Of a stretch of DNA of 23,081 nt, positions 7,597 through 16,772 are shown piece after piece; positions within the stretch are counted from its first letter, which is position 1; each line of letters opens with the position of its first letter. A model generated the notes under the pieces. That model did no database searches. It had not been told where the DNA came from and worked only from the letters and a program-made list of their open reading frames with translations. Source of the stretch: Thermodesulfobacteriota bacterium (lineage in GTDB: Bacteria > Desulfobacterota_D > UBA1144 > Nemesobacterales > UBA2774); NCBI GenBank assembly GCA_039028315.1, contig JBCCIH010000007.1:1-23081 (forward strand), written 5' to 3'. A program made the position numbers and the translations under genes.

Positions 7597-9675
7597 TCAA
7601 TTTGCTAAAGTGGAGAAATGGCGGATCTCATTTTGTAGGTTATATAGATTAAAATATATGCCTTTTTGGGCCAGTAAAGTAGCATGGGTTCCTGTCTCTG
7701 AAATCTCACCCTTATGGATAACCAATATTTTATCTGCGTCCCGTACGTTAGAGAGTCTATGTGCAATAATAAGTGTAGTCGTTGCGCCGCCGTTACGTTT
7801 TATCGTGTCTTGAATGTGTTTTTCCATATTGGCATCTATATTTGATGTTGCTTCATCTAAGATCATAAATTTTGCTTTTTTAGTAAGAGCCTGAGTAATG
7901 GAAACTATCTGCTTTTCGCCTGAGGATATTGAGCCTCTATCGCTTTGCGAAAGACGACCCATATTTCTTAATGACGGCATGTTGCCGCCAGAGTCATGCT
8001 CCGCTTCAGATATGTTCTTACCAAACAAAAAGAGGTCTTGAAAAACTGCTGATATATTGTCTCTTATAAAATCCGGGGTGTATTGTCTGATATCAACCCC
8101 GTCTAATAAAACTTGCCCGCGCTGTGCTTCATAGAAGCGTAGAATCAAATTTACTACAGTTGTTTTCCCCGAGCCCGTAAGTCCCACAAGTGCTGTGGTC
8201 TCACCGGGATTCAATTTAAAAGACACATCCTTAAGTACCCATTTTTTATCATCGTAAGAGAACCATACATTTTTAAATTCAAGCTCACCTCTAATTTGCC
8301 CTTTGTCTATACCACTATTTTCTTCAGGCAGCGCATGGGCAAGATCATAAAGATTCTCACTGGCTGCAGCGGCAGATTGAAAAATATTATATTTCTCAGC
8401 CAGCTCCATTATCGGTCTAAATAAGAGCCTAACGTAATATAAATATGCTATTAATGCTCCTAGGGTTAGATCAAGGCTAAGTACATTTAAGCCTCCATAC
8501 CAAAGGATGAACGCAACAGTGAAGACGCTCGTAAATTCGATAAATGGCCTAAATGTAGCATAGACCCAGAGCTGATCCATGTTTGCTTTGAAGTTCTCGC
8601 TGTTTACACCCTTAAATTTATCAAAGTTCTCAATCTCTTTATTGTAGAGTTTAATGAGCATGATTCCTCTTACGCTCTCTTGAACAAATGCGTTTAACTT
8701 AGATATGGACCTTCTTACATCTCGGTATACGGTTTTTAGCTTCATTCTAAATAGGCTTGCGAAAATAAGCATCAGCATGGTCAAAATAAATACATACACC
8801 GTAAGTTTTCGGTTCATAAAAAACATCACAACAAACACACCTATTACTACTAAAATGTCTTTAAAAAACTGAACCATGACAGATGTATACATCTCATTTA
8901 TCGCATTAACATCATTTGTCACCCTGGTGGTCAATCTGCCCACCGGGTTGTTGTCAAAGAAGGATTGAGGAAGCGTCATGATATGAGAGAATACGTTTAC
9001 CCTCATTCTGTGCATTATCTTATGCCCTGAGTAATTGAGCAGATAAGTGAATAGCGAGCTGAAAATAAAAATTCCAAAAAGGCATAGAAATAAGAGCCCT
9101 GCAAATCTAACTACATGCTGTATTTCATCACTTCTTAAGACCAAAAGCTCAGAGCGTGATAGCTCACTTAATGAGGTATAGCTTATGTAGTCGTAATCGC
9201 CGACCCTCTCAAAAATACTCTTGTTCTGAGAAACTATTACTTCTAATTTCTCGGCATTTGAGGTGGTAAGATCATTTTGGTTAATCGCTAGATATCTCTC
9301 ATCCGAGACCAGACCAAGTTTTTCAAGATTGTGTCTGTCCTCGTTGTCAATTTCAGACATGTCGATTAAATACGATCCATCTTTTAAGGGCAGAACCAGT
9401 AAGGGATGGCTGTCTTTAATATCCAAGATTAATTTTCTCTCAGCATTGTTCTCAGGGAGCTCAGCTACTCGCCAAGAGGGGTAGATGTATTTGTCCACCG
9501 CAAGCTTAGCAATGTAAGGCACAGTTAGCTCTAAGGCGGCTGTACACAGCATAAACATAAGCGCCAAGAACATGTATTTTCTGTAAGGGCCAGTGTAGCT
9601 ATAGAGCCATCTTATGATCTTAAGATCATAAGTCTTTTTGCCTTTTTTGGCCTCTTCATTATCCATTAATGCCAA
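7597..9675 (-). CDS. ABC exporter, fused permease and ATPase, with large loop insert
   Basis: A 692-residue type-I ABC exporter half-transporter: membrane domain to about residue 430, ATPase domain after it. ATPase motifs are Walker A GLTGSGKT 498-505, Q-loop Q546, signature SSGEKQ 584-589, Walker B ending D607-E608 and switch H639. It is longer than the usual 580-600 residues because about 120 mostly hydrophilic residues (roughly 66-187) sit between helices 1 and 2, expected on the outer face. The Q-loop-to-signature stretch is only 37 residues, about 20 shorter than typical, so the helical subdomain is trimmed. The substrate is unknown; lipid, glycan or drug export is possible. The start is a TTG at 9675 with GGGAG 10 bases upstream; the ATG three codons in is too far from that site. 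Likely co-transcribed with the sugar kinase. Confidence 0.92.
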   Translation of the reverse strand: MALMDNEEAKKGKKTYDLKIIRWLYSYTGPYRKYMFLALMFMLCTAALELTVPYIAKLAVDKYIYPSWRVAELPENNAERKLILDIKDSHPLLVLPLKDGSYLIDMSEIDNEDRHNLEKLGLVSDERYLAINQNDLTTSNAEKLEVIVSQNKSIFERVGDYDYISYTSLSELSRSELLVLRSDEIQHVVRFAGLLFLCLFGIFIFSSLFTYLLNYSGHKIMHRMRVNVFSHIMTLPQSFFDNNPVGRLTTRVTNDVNAINEMYTSVMVQFFKDILVVIGVFVVMFFMNRKLTVYVFILTMLMLIFASLFRMKLKTVYRDVRRSISKLNAFVQESVRGIMLIKLYNKEIENFDKFKGVNSENFKANMDQLWVYATFRPFIEFTSVFTVAFILWYGGLNVLSLDLTLGALIAYLYYVRLLFRPIMELAEKYNIFQSAAAASENLYDLAHALPEENSGIDKGQIRGELEFKNVWFSYDDKKWVLKDVSFKLNPGETTALVGLTGSGKTTVVNLILRFYEAQRGQVLLDGVDIRQYTPDFIRDNISAVFQDLFLFGKNISEAEHDSGGNMPSLRNMGRLSQSDRGSISSGEKQIVSITQALTKKAKFMILDEATSNIDANMEKHIQDTIKRNGGATTTLIIAHRLSNVRDADKILVIHKGEISETGTHATLLAQKGIYFNLYNLQNEIRHFSTLAN

Positions 9676-9739
9676 TTTGCAGTTTCTCCCAGGAAATCTG
9701 ATCTAAAGTGTAAGAAATAAGTATAATCTTTAGAGAAAA

Positions 9740-9768
9740 TTGTATAGGTTTTTTGTATTGGATAATAT
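9740..9768 (+). promoter_or_regulatory. Possible promoter for the Dabb gene
   Basis: TTGTAT at 9740-9745 and TAATAT at 9763-9768 with 17 bases between them. The predicted start near 9775 leaves a leader of about 60 bases before the ATG at 9835. The surrounding DNA is very AT-rich, so chance matches are likely. Confidence 0.35.
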
Positions 9769-9834
9769 TAAGTTTATTTACAAGCTGGAAAAAATCAAAA
9801 AACTAAACTTACGAGATTAGCTAAGGAGATGTAA

Positions 9835-10137
9835 ATGATTAAGCACATAGTTATGTGGAGACTAAAAGAAAATGCTGCTGGAGCAACAAAAGAAGAAAAC
9901 GCTCTTAAATTAAAAGAGAGACTCGAAGCCCTTGTAGATGTTATAGATACACTTCATGTAGCAGAGGTAGGGATTAACTTTAACCCCTCAGATGCGGCAT
10001 TTGATGTAATGCTGTACTCTGAGTTTGATGACAAAGAAGGGCTCGATGCATATCAAAATCACCCGGAGCATTTAAAAATTGTGGATTTCGTTGGGGAGAT
10101 TAGAACAGATAGAGCAGTAGTTGACTACGAAATCTAG
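9835..10137 (+). CDS. Dabb (stress-responsive alpha/beta-barrel) domain protein
   Basis: A 100-residue single-domain protein with the dimeric ferredoxin-like Dabb pattern: HIVMWRLKENA at 4-14, a helix KLKERLEALVDV, a middle strand VAEVGINFNPS, FDVMLYSEFDD, and AYQNHPEHLKIVDFV near 72-86 with the typical conserved His. Family members range from plant stress proteins to polyketide cyclases and small-molecule-binding proteins; no specific function follows from sequence. The Shine-Dalgarno is strong (AAGGAGATGTAA before the ATG). It is convergent with tsaD, with a single base between the two stop codons. Confidence 0.88.
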   Translation: MIKHIVMWRLKENAAGATKEENALKLKERLEALVDVIDTLHVAEVGINFNPSDAAFDVMLYSEFDDKEGLDAYQNHPEHLKIVDFVGEIRTDRAVVDYEI

Positions 10138-10138
10138 C

Positions 10139-11179
10139 TTACGCTTTATGAACCTCGCCGCCTCTACCTCGGCCGTATTTTGGTCTTGAGGTTGAAAACG
10201 GTCTTAGATCAAGCTCCGAGCGCTCGCCATTTTCAAACATAAATCCGCCTAAAGAACCAATCATGGCTGCATTATCTGTGCAGTATTTAGGTGAAGGTAT
10301 ATAAACGTTGATACCTTCTTTCTCTAATTCTGCTTTTGAGAGTTCTCTTAGTCTCGAATTGCATGCAACCCCGCCTGCGATTACTACGGAGTCAACTTCA
10401 TTTTGCTGAGCAGCTAAAAGAGTTTTACTTACCAGTGCTTCGACAATTGCCTCTTGGTAGCTGGCACATATGTCTTGGAGTTCTTCTTGGCTGGGGTCCG
10501 GATGTTTTCTTAGGTAGTACACAACAGAGGTTTTAACTCCACTAAAACTAAAGTCCAGTGTGGGCGACTTCATAAAGGGCCTTGGGAAATCTATAGCGCT
10601 GCGGTTTCCCCTCTGTGACAGCTTATCAATCTCGATCCCGCCAGGATATGGCAATCCTAAAATCTTTGCTGCCTTATCAAAAGCCTCTCCTGCCGCATCG
10701 TCTCTTGTTTTTCCAAGCATCTCAAACTCAGTGTAACTCTTAACTATGTATAAGTTTGTGTGTCCTCCTGAAACAACAAGCCCTACAAACGGAAAAGAGA
10801 CCTCATTCTCTAAATGAATTGCCGACATATGAGCCTCAAGGTGATTTACTCCAATAAGTGGTACTCCGAGTGAAAATGCCACTGCTTTTGCGGTTGAAAG
10901 CCCAACCATTAATGCGCCAATTAGTCCGGGGCCGTTAGTGACTGCAACGCCGTCAATGTCATCTTTGCTAACCCTCGCTTGCTTAAATGCTTTATCTATG
11001 ACCGGCATTATAAGCTCAACATGCATCCTAGAGGCTATCTCAGGCACAACCCCGCCGTATTCCTTATGAATATCCATCTGAGATGCGACAACGTTAGAGA
11101 TAACTTTCTTGCCGTCCTCTATAATAGCCGCAGATGTTTCATCACATGATGACTCAATTGCCAATAATTTTGTAGACAT
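10139..11179 (-). CDS. tsaD: tRNA N6-adenosine threonylcarbamoyltransferase TsaD
   Basis: TsaD (YgjD/Kae1/Gcp) transfers the threonylcarbamoyl group to A37 of ANN-decoding tRNAs together with TsaB and TsaE. About 346 residues with the chosen start. Visible motifs are the N-terminal LLAIESSCDET, the metal-binding H113-x-x-x-H117 in VNHLEAH, GLVVSGGHTNLY, the GEAFDKAAK segment, DFSFSGVKTSV, the VIAGGVACN glycine-rich loop and the C-terminal CTDNAAMIG with its Asp ligand. An upstream in-frame ATG at 11209 would add ten residues. I prefer 11179 because the family begins a few residues before LAIESSCDET. Neither start has a clear Shine-Dalgarno. tsaB and tsaE are not in this window. Confidence 0.96.
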   Translation of the reverse strand: MSTKLLAIESSCDETSAAIIEDGKKVISNVVASQMDIHKEYGGVVPEIASRMHVELIMPVIDKAFKQARVSKDDIDGVAVTNGPGLIGALMVGLSTAKAVAFSLGVPLIGVNHLEAHMSAIHLENEVSFPFVGLVVSGGHTNLYIVKSYTEFEMLGKTRDDAAGEAFDKAAKILGLPYPGGIEIDKLSQRGNRSAIDFPRPFMKSPTLDFSFSGVKTSVVYYLRKHPDPSQEELQDICASYQEAIVEALVSKTLLAAQQNEVDSVVIAGGVACNSRLRELSKAELEKEGINVYIPSPKYCTDNAAMIGSLGGFMFENGERSELDLRPFSTSRPKYGRGRGGEVHKA

Positions 11180-11237
11180 AACGAAATATTTTACTAGACT
11201 CCGAGACATTCACAAATTACTCTAGTTAAAGATACAA

Positions 11238-11266
11238 TTGCGCTTTTGTTCCAATACTTTTATACT
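11238..11266 (+). promoter_or_regulatory. Possible sigma-70 promoter for thiC
   Basis: TTGCGC at 11238-11243 and TATACT at 11261-11266, 17 bases apart. The predicted transcript starts near 11273, giving a leader of about 50 bases. That is too short to hold a TPP riboswitch, and none of its conserved bases (CTGAGA and the ACC-TGATCTGG block) can be found between 11180 and 11323. Confidence 0.45.
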
Positions 11267-11311
11267 ATGTGTAGATTATCTGCAGAACTGGGGTTGCAGG
11301 CCAAAATTTAA

Positions 11312-13228
<1,917 letters not shown>

Positions 13229-13290
13229 GTCAAAAAAATTATTAATTGCTTTTCCCATCTACTAAGAGATAAATTCCCAAGGAGATAATT

Positions 13291-14289
13291 ATGAGCGAGA
13301 AAACATTTACTGCATACGTAGTTGATCAGGTAGATAAAAAAGTTTTTGAAAGAAATATAAAACAAAGAACTATTGATGATCTTCCCCAGGGCGATGTTGT
13401 TGTAAGGGTTCACTACTCATCTCTTAATTATAAAGATGCCCTATCTGCAACAGGCAATCCTGGAGTTAGTAGAAATTTCCCACATTCCCCCGGAGTAGAT
13501 GCATCAGGCGTGGTTGAAGAAAGCTCAGATCCAAGGTTCTCAGCAGGCCAGCAAGTCATAGTCCATGGTTATGATCTTGGCTGCAATACATCCGGCGGTT
13601 TTAGTGAATACATTAGAGTCCCTGGAGATTGGGTAGTGAAACTTCCCGAAAATTTATCTCTAAGAGAGAGCATGATATATGGCACAGCTGGCTATACTGC
13701 TGCATATTCAGTATTGAAGCTTGTGGATTATGGTGTAGCTTCGGACAGCGGAGAAGTGCTTGTCACAGGAGCCACAGGCGGAGTAGGAAGCGTTGCAGTC
13801 GCAATGCTGGCAAAGTGCGGATACAAGGTAGTTGCATCAACCGGTAAGACAGATGAAGCAGAGTTTTTAACTAACATTGGCGCTAAAGAAATTATCAGCA
13901 GAGATGAGTCTGTAGATGATTCAGGCAGGCCACTTTTAAAAGGCAGGTGGGCTGGGGTAGTAGATACTGTTGGAGGAGAGATATTGGCAACAGCTATAAA
14001 ATCCACTAACCCTCACGGAGTTGTTACCTGCTGTGGAAATGTAGCTTCGGCGGAACTACCCATAAATGTCTATCCTTTTATTCTAAGGGGCGTTGCACTA
14101 GTAGGAATAGATTCACAGGATTCTACAATGGAGCTAAGAGAGCGAATATGGCACAAAATGGCAAATGATTGGAAAATAGATAGCCTTGAAGATCTTACCA
14201 AGGAGATAACAATGGCCGAGCTTGATGAGAATATTGATCTTATTCTCAAAGGCGGGCAAAAAGGCCGAGTACTTGTAAATTTGACATGA
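13291..14289 (+). CDS. YhdH/AcuI-type quinone oxidoreductase (acrylyl-CoA reductase-like)
   Basis: A 332-residue zinc-free medium-chain dehydrogenase/reductase. Family features are HYSSLNYKDALSATG at 41-55, the FPHSPGVDASG substrate-domain segment, the Rossmann motif VLVTGATGGVGS near residue 152-163 and the C-terminal GRVLVNL. The YhdH/AcuI branch reduces acryloyl-CoA to propionyl-CoA with NADPH, which protects cells from acryloyl-CoA formed from DMSP, acrylate or 3-hydroxypropionate. The branch assignment comes from overall pattern and is good; the precise substrate is inferred. A strong Shine-Dalgarno (AAGGAG) lies 6 bases before the ATG. It follows thiC and is the last gene before the amtB control region. 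Confidence 0.87.
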   Translation: MSEKTFTAYVVDQVDKKVFERNIKQRTIDDLPQGDVVVRVHYSSLNYKDALSATGNPGVSRNFPHSPGVDASGVVEESSDPRFSAGQQVIVHGYDLGCNTSGGFSEYIRVPGDWVVKLPENLSLRESMIYGTAGYTAAYSVLKLVDYGVASDSGEVLVTGATGGVGSVAVAMLAKCGYKVVASTGKTDEAEFLTNIGAKEIISRDESVDDSGRPLLKGRWAGVVDTVGGEILATAIKSTNPHGVVTCCGNVASAELPINVYPFILRGVALVGIDSQDSTMELRERIWHKMANDWKIDSLEDLTKEITMAELDENIDLILKGGQKGRVLVNLT

Positions 14290-14307
14290 CGACAAATTTG
14301 CCCAACA

Positions 14308-14328
14308 ATTAAGCACCATGTGCTTAAT
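14308..14328. promoter_or_regulatory. Perfect 9-bp inverted repeat, candidate activator site or hairpin
   Basis: Arms ATTAAGCAC (14308-14316) and GTGCTTAAT (14320-14328) are exact reverse complements around a 3-base centre, CAT. The centre lies about 200 bases upstream of the predicted amtB transcription start, a usual distance for a sigma-54 enhancer-binding protein. GCAC and GTGC cores also occur in NtrC sites, but the spacing here is shorter than in the enteric NtrC consensus. Because it also follows the oxidoreductase stop by 18 bases it might be a transcript hairpin, though no T-tract follows. Confidence 0.5.
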
Positions 14329-14437
14329 ATGTAAGCAGCTTAAGTTGCATTAGTTATTATCGAATATGTAATTATGTGTAAATATATGCGTAAAAATTAA
14401 ACATCTTATGGATTAGAACCCCCCTCAATCATTCATT

Positions 14438-14458
14438 TTCTTAATAAATTCTTAATAA
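14438..14458. repeat. Two direct copies of TTCTTAATAA, 11 bp apart
   Basis: The decamer occurs at 14438-14447 and 14449-14458, one helical turn apart, roughly 60-80 bases upstream of the predicted amtB transcription start. This could be a bending or protein-binding element between the enhancer and the sigma-54 promoter, or just low-complexity AT-rich DNA. Confidence 0.4.
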
Positions 14459-14492
14459 TAATCCCTCTTGAACATATAAAAATTTATTGATA

Positions 14493-14508
14493 TGGCATCA
14501 GTATTGCA
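14493..14508 (+). promoter_or_regulatory. Sigma-54 (RpoN) -24/-12 promoter of amtB
   Basis: The sequence TGGCATCAGTATTGCA matches the RpoN consensus with exact spacing: GG at 14494-14495 and GC at 14506-14507, flanked by TGGCA and TTGCA. Transcription should begin near 14519, leaving a leader of about 29 bases with an AGGAGG ribosome-binding site at 14533-14538. Sigma-54 with NtrC control of amtB in nitrogen limitation is well known in other bacteria. Confidence 0.8.
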
Positions 14509-14547
14509 ATTGATATGTCGTTACACACAAAGAGGAGGTATGGATGT

Positions 14548-15867
14548 ATGTTTAAATTAGCCCTTAAAGGGATTTTTCTATCCTTTTTATCCGTTTTTCT
14601 ATTTTTTCCTGAACTAGCATTTGCACAAGATGTATTAGACACTGGAGATACCACATGGATTATGATTTCAAGTGCTCTAGTTCTATTTATGATGATCCCA
14701 GGACTGGCTCTTTTTTATGGCGGTCTTGTAGGTAAAAAGAATGTCTTGTCAGTATTGATGCAGTGTTTTGTAATAACTGCAATTGTTACTGTGATCTGGA
14801 CAATAGTTGGCTATAGCCTGGCGTTTGATACGGTAGGCATGGTTGCCAACGAATGGAATATTCACGCATTTGTAGGCGGGTTAAATAAATCTTTCTTAAG
14901 CGGTATTACTCCTGATACTCTTTCAGGAAGTATCCCTGAGCTAGTATTTTTTGTCTTCCAGCTTACGTTCGCCGTTATCACACCAGGACTTTTCATAGGC
15001 GCTTTTGCCGAGAGAATGAAATTCTCAGCAGTAGTTGTGTTTGTGATACTTTGGGTACTTGTGGTTTATTTCCCAATTGCTCATATGGTATGGGGTGGAG
15101 AAGGATCTTTCCTTGGCGACATGGGCGTTTTAGATTTTGCAGGTGGAATAGTAGTCCACATTACAGCTGGTGTTGCGGCCTTGATCGCGGCGATGCTGGT
15201 AGGTGTAAGAAAAGGTTACCCACTTCCTACGCCGCCTCACAACATGACAATGACGCTTACCGGAACTGCAATGCTGTGGGTTGGATGGTTTGGCTTTAAC
15301 GGCGGTAGCGCCCTTGCAGCAGACGGCACTGCGGCTATGGCCATTGTGGTAACTCAAATATCACCATCAGTAGCGGCGCTAACCTGGATTGTGATAGAGT
15401 GGTTTAAAAACGGAAAACCAAGTGCTCTAGGATTTGCTACAGGAGCAATTGCAGGGCTTGCAGCAATTACTCCAGCTTCAGGTACAGTGGGCCCAATGGG
15501 AGCAATTGCAATCGGTTTTGCCTCTGCAGTATTGGCATATGTAGCGGCTACATGGCTTAAGTACCAGTTTAAATATGACGATGCTCTTGATGTCGTAGGT
15601 GTTCACGGAGTAGGAGGATTAGTTGGAATCATCATGCTTTCCTTCTTCGCTTCAACAGCGCTTGGGGGTACAATTGTAGACCTAGATATGGCGAGCCAGC
15701 TTAAAGTTCAAGCATTTGGCGCTTTATTCGCAATTGTCTATACCGGAGTTCTTTCATTTGTTATTTTGAAATTGATTGACGGTATTATAGGTCTTAGGGT
15801 AACGGATGAACAAGAGGTTCAGGGTCTTGATTACTCAGATCACGGTGAGTCCGGATACGATATATAA
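14548..15867 (+). CDS. amtB: Ammonium transporter AmtB
   Basis: An Amt/Rh-family channel-like ammonium transporter, 439 residues from the chosen start. The N-terminus MFKLALKG followed by a hydrophobic stretch and AFAQD looks like a cleaved signal peptide (cut after about residue 25). Family landmarks: LVLFMMIPGLALFYGG, GAFAERMKFSA, D196 in DFAGG, and the twin pore histidines H204 (VVHITAGV) and H353 (VHGVGG), spaced as in E. coli AmtB. An in-frame ATG at 14515 is rejected: it overlaps the sigma-54 transcript start, while the ATG at 14548 has AGGAGG 9 bases upstream. The gene is therefore probably induced under nitrogen limitation. No glnK follows; a terminator does. glnD lies 6.4 kb downstream. 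Confidence 0.96.
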   Translation: MFKLALKGIFLSFLSVFLFFPELAFAQDVLDTGDTTWIMISSALVLFMMIPGLALFYGGLVGKKNVLSVLMQCFVITAIVTVIWTIVGYSLAFDTVGMVANEWNIHAFVGGLNKSFLSGITPDTLSGSIPELVFFVFQLTFAVITPGLFIGAFAERMKFSAVVVFVILWVLVVYFPIAHMVWGGEGSFLGDMGVLDFAGGIVVHITAGVAALIAAMLVGVRKGYPLPTPPHNMTMTLTGTAMLWVGWFGFNGGSALAADGTAAMAIVVTQISPSVAALTWIVIEWFKNGKPSALGFATGAIAGLAAITPASGTVGPMGAIAIGFASAVLAYVAATWLKYQFKYDDALDVVGVHGVGGLVGIIMLSFFASTALGGTIVDLDMASQLKVQAFGALFAIVYTGVLSFVILKLIDGIIGLRVTDEQEVQGLDYSDHGESGYDI

Positions 15868-15892
15868 GCAATTAAGAAAACCATGTACTAAT

Positions 15893-15931
15893 GGCCGGGA
15901 GGCAAGGTTTGCCTTCCGGTCTTAGTTCTTT
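15893..15931 (+). terminator. Rho-independent terminator of amtB
   Basis: The stem CCGGGAGGCAA (15895-15905) pairs with TTGCCTTCCGG (15909-15919), with one G-U pair and a 3-base loop, and can be extended by two pairs to 15893-15921. A moderately T-rich tail (TTAGTTCTTT) follows. It starts 26 bases after the amtB stop codon, so amtB appears to be transcribed alone. Confidence 0.8.
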
Positions 15932-15995
15932 AATATTCCCATTAGTTATTAATTTGATCTTGATAATTGTAATTTTGAATTTATGATTGGTTATT

Positions 15996-16421
15996 ATGAT
16001 CAGGATTACTCCAGAAGTATCAATTGGCGAGGATGAGATAGAGCTTGAATTTATACGCTCCCAAGGTCCTGGCGGGCAAAATGTAAATAAGGTCTCTACT
16101 GCTGTTCAGCTTAAGTTTAATATTGCAGGCTCAAAAAACCTCACTCCTAAAGTCCAGCAAAGATTAATTGCCCTTTCCGGCAGAAAAGTCACCAAGGATA
16201 AGGTATTAATAATCGAGGCCTCATCCTACAGATCACAGGAGAAAAACCGCACTGATGCGATCTCCCGTCTTAAAGAACTAATTCTACAATCTCTTAAAGA
16301 ACCCAAAAAAAGGCGTAAAACAAAACCAACTTTTGAATCAAAACGAAGGCGTCTTGAATCTAAAAAAAAGAAAGGGCTAATCAAAAAGATGCGCCGAAGC
16401 GTATCAGCTTCGGATGAGTAA
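15996..16421 (+). CDS. arfB: Alternative ribosome-rescue factor ArfB (YaeJ)
   Basis: A 141-residue release-factor-like peptidyl-tRNA hydrolase. The catalytic GGQ is in RSQGPGGQNVNKVSTAVQL near residues 22-40, at the N-terminus rather than in a full RF1/RF2 context, and there is no stop-codon-reading domain. The C-terminus is a long Lys/Arg-rich tail (from about residue 101), which in E. coli ArfB enters the empty mRNA channel of stalled ribosomes. Length and layout match the ArfB/ICT1 family. The ATG at 15996 is preferred over an in-frame TTG at 15987; no clear Shine-Dalgarno is seen. It follows the amtB terminator and begins a run of plus-strand genes to 19752. Confidence 0.94.
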   Translation: MIRITPEVSIGEDEIELEFIRSQGPGGQNVNKVSTAVQLKFNIAGSKNLTPKVQQRLIALSGRKVTKDKVLIIEASSYRSQEKNRTDAISRLKELILQSLKEPKKRRKTKPTFESKRRRLESKKKKGLIKKMRRSVSASDE

Positions 16422-16470
16422 AACGTGATTTGATTAGACAGTCTATGCTGGTAACATAAGAGACAACAAT

Positions 16471-16692
16471 ATGACAAGCAAGCAAGTAAACTCTAAAACA
16501 TGCAGCTGCGGTTACGAACGTGACAACGTCTGGGTTGTTCCTAAGCCCAGCTACTCTTTTTGGGGTTGGATACTTGTCGGCACTGGAATAAGCCATCCTC
16601 CTACTGAAGTCAAGTTTGCTTGTGATAAGTGCGGCGAAGTATTTGAGCGCATTACAGATCCTGTACTTTTAAGAACCCACTCCTATAAATAA
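16471..16692 (+). CDS. Small protein with a possible zinc ribbon
   Basis: A 73-residue hypothetical protein. Two cysteine pairs, C11-x-C13 (CSCGYE) and C51-x-x-C54 (CDKCGE), flank a central aromatic stretch (SYSFWGWILVGTGIS); CxxC-G-type knuckles like the second are typical of zinc ribbons. The 37-residue gap between the pairs and the CxC spacing of the first are compatible with one split zinc site. No named family is recognised and no function is inferred. The Shine-Dalgarno is weak. It lies 49 bp after arfB on the same strand. The cysteine pattern, the stop shortly before a -10-like element and the coding-like codon use suggest a real gene. Confidence 0.65.
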   Translation: MTSKQVNSKTCSCGYERDNVWVVPKPSYSFWGWILVGTGISHPPTEVKFACDKCGEVFERITDPVLLRTHSYK

Positions 16693-16727
16693 ATTAAAAT
16701 TGAGTCCACTATTTTCCCCTAATCGTA

Positions 16728-16733
16728 TATAAT
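16728..16733 (+). promoter_or_regulatory. Consensus -10 element before the lipoprotein gene
   Basis: A perfect TATAAT, about 40 bases upstream of the ATG at 16773. No good -35 box exists at 16-18 bases (TTGAGT at 16700 is 22 bases away). This may be a weak or activator-dependent promoter, or a chance match. Confidence 0.3.
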
Positions 16734-16772
16734 AGTTTCAAATTCTTAGCCGAGGGAATTTCTATCTTATCA

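Noticed and set aside
14515..14547. Upstream in-frame ATG giving a longer AmtB with an extra 11 residues
   Set aside because: It overlaps the expected sigma-54 transcript start, has no Shine-Dalgarno, and the real AGGAGG would lie inside the coding sequence.
15960..15987. TTGATA and TATGAT 16 bases apart before arfB
   Set aside because: The transcript would start within two or three bases of the ATG and the DNA is extremely AT-rich, so a chance match is likely.
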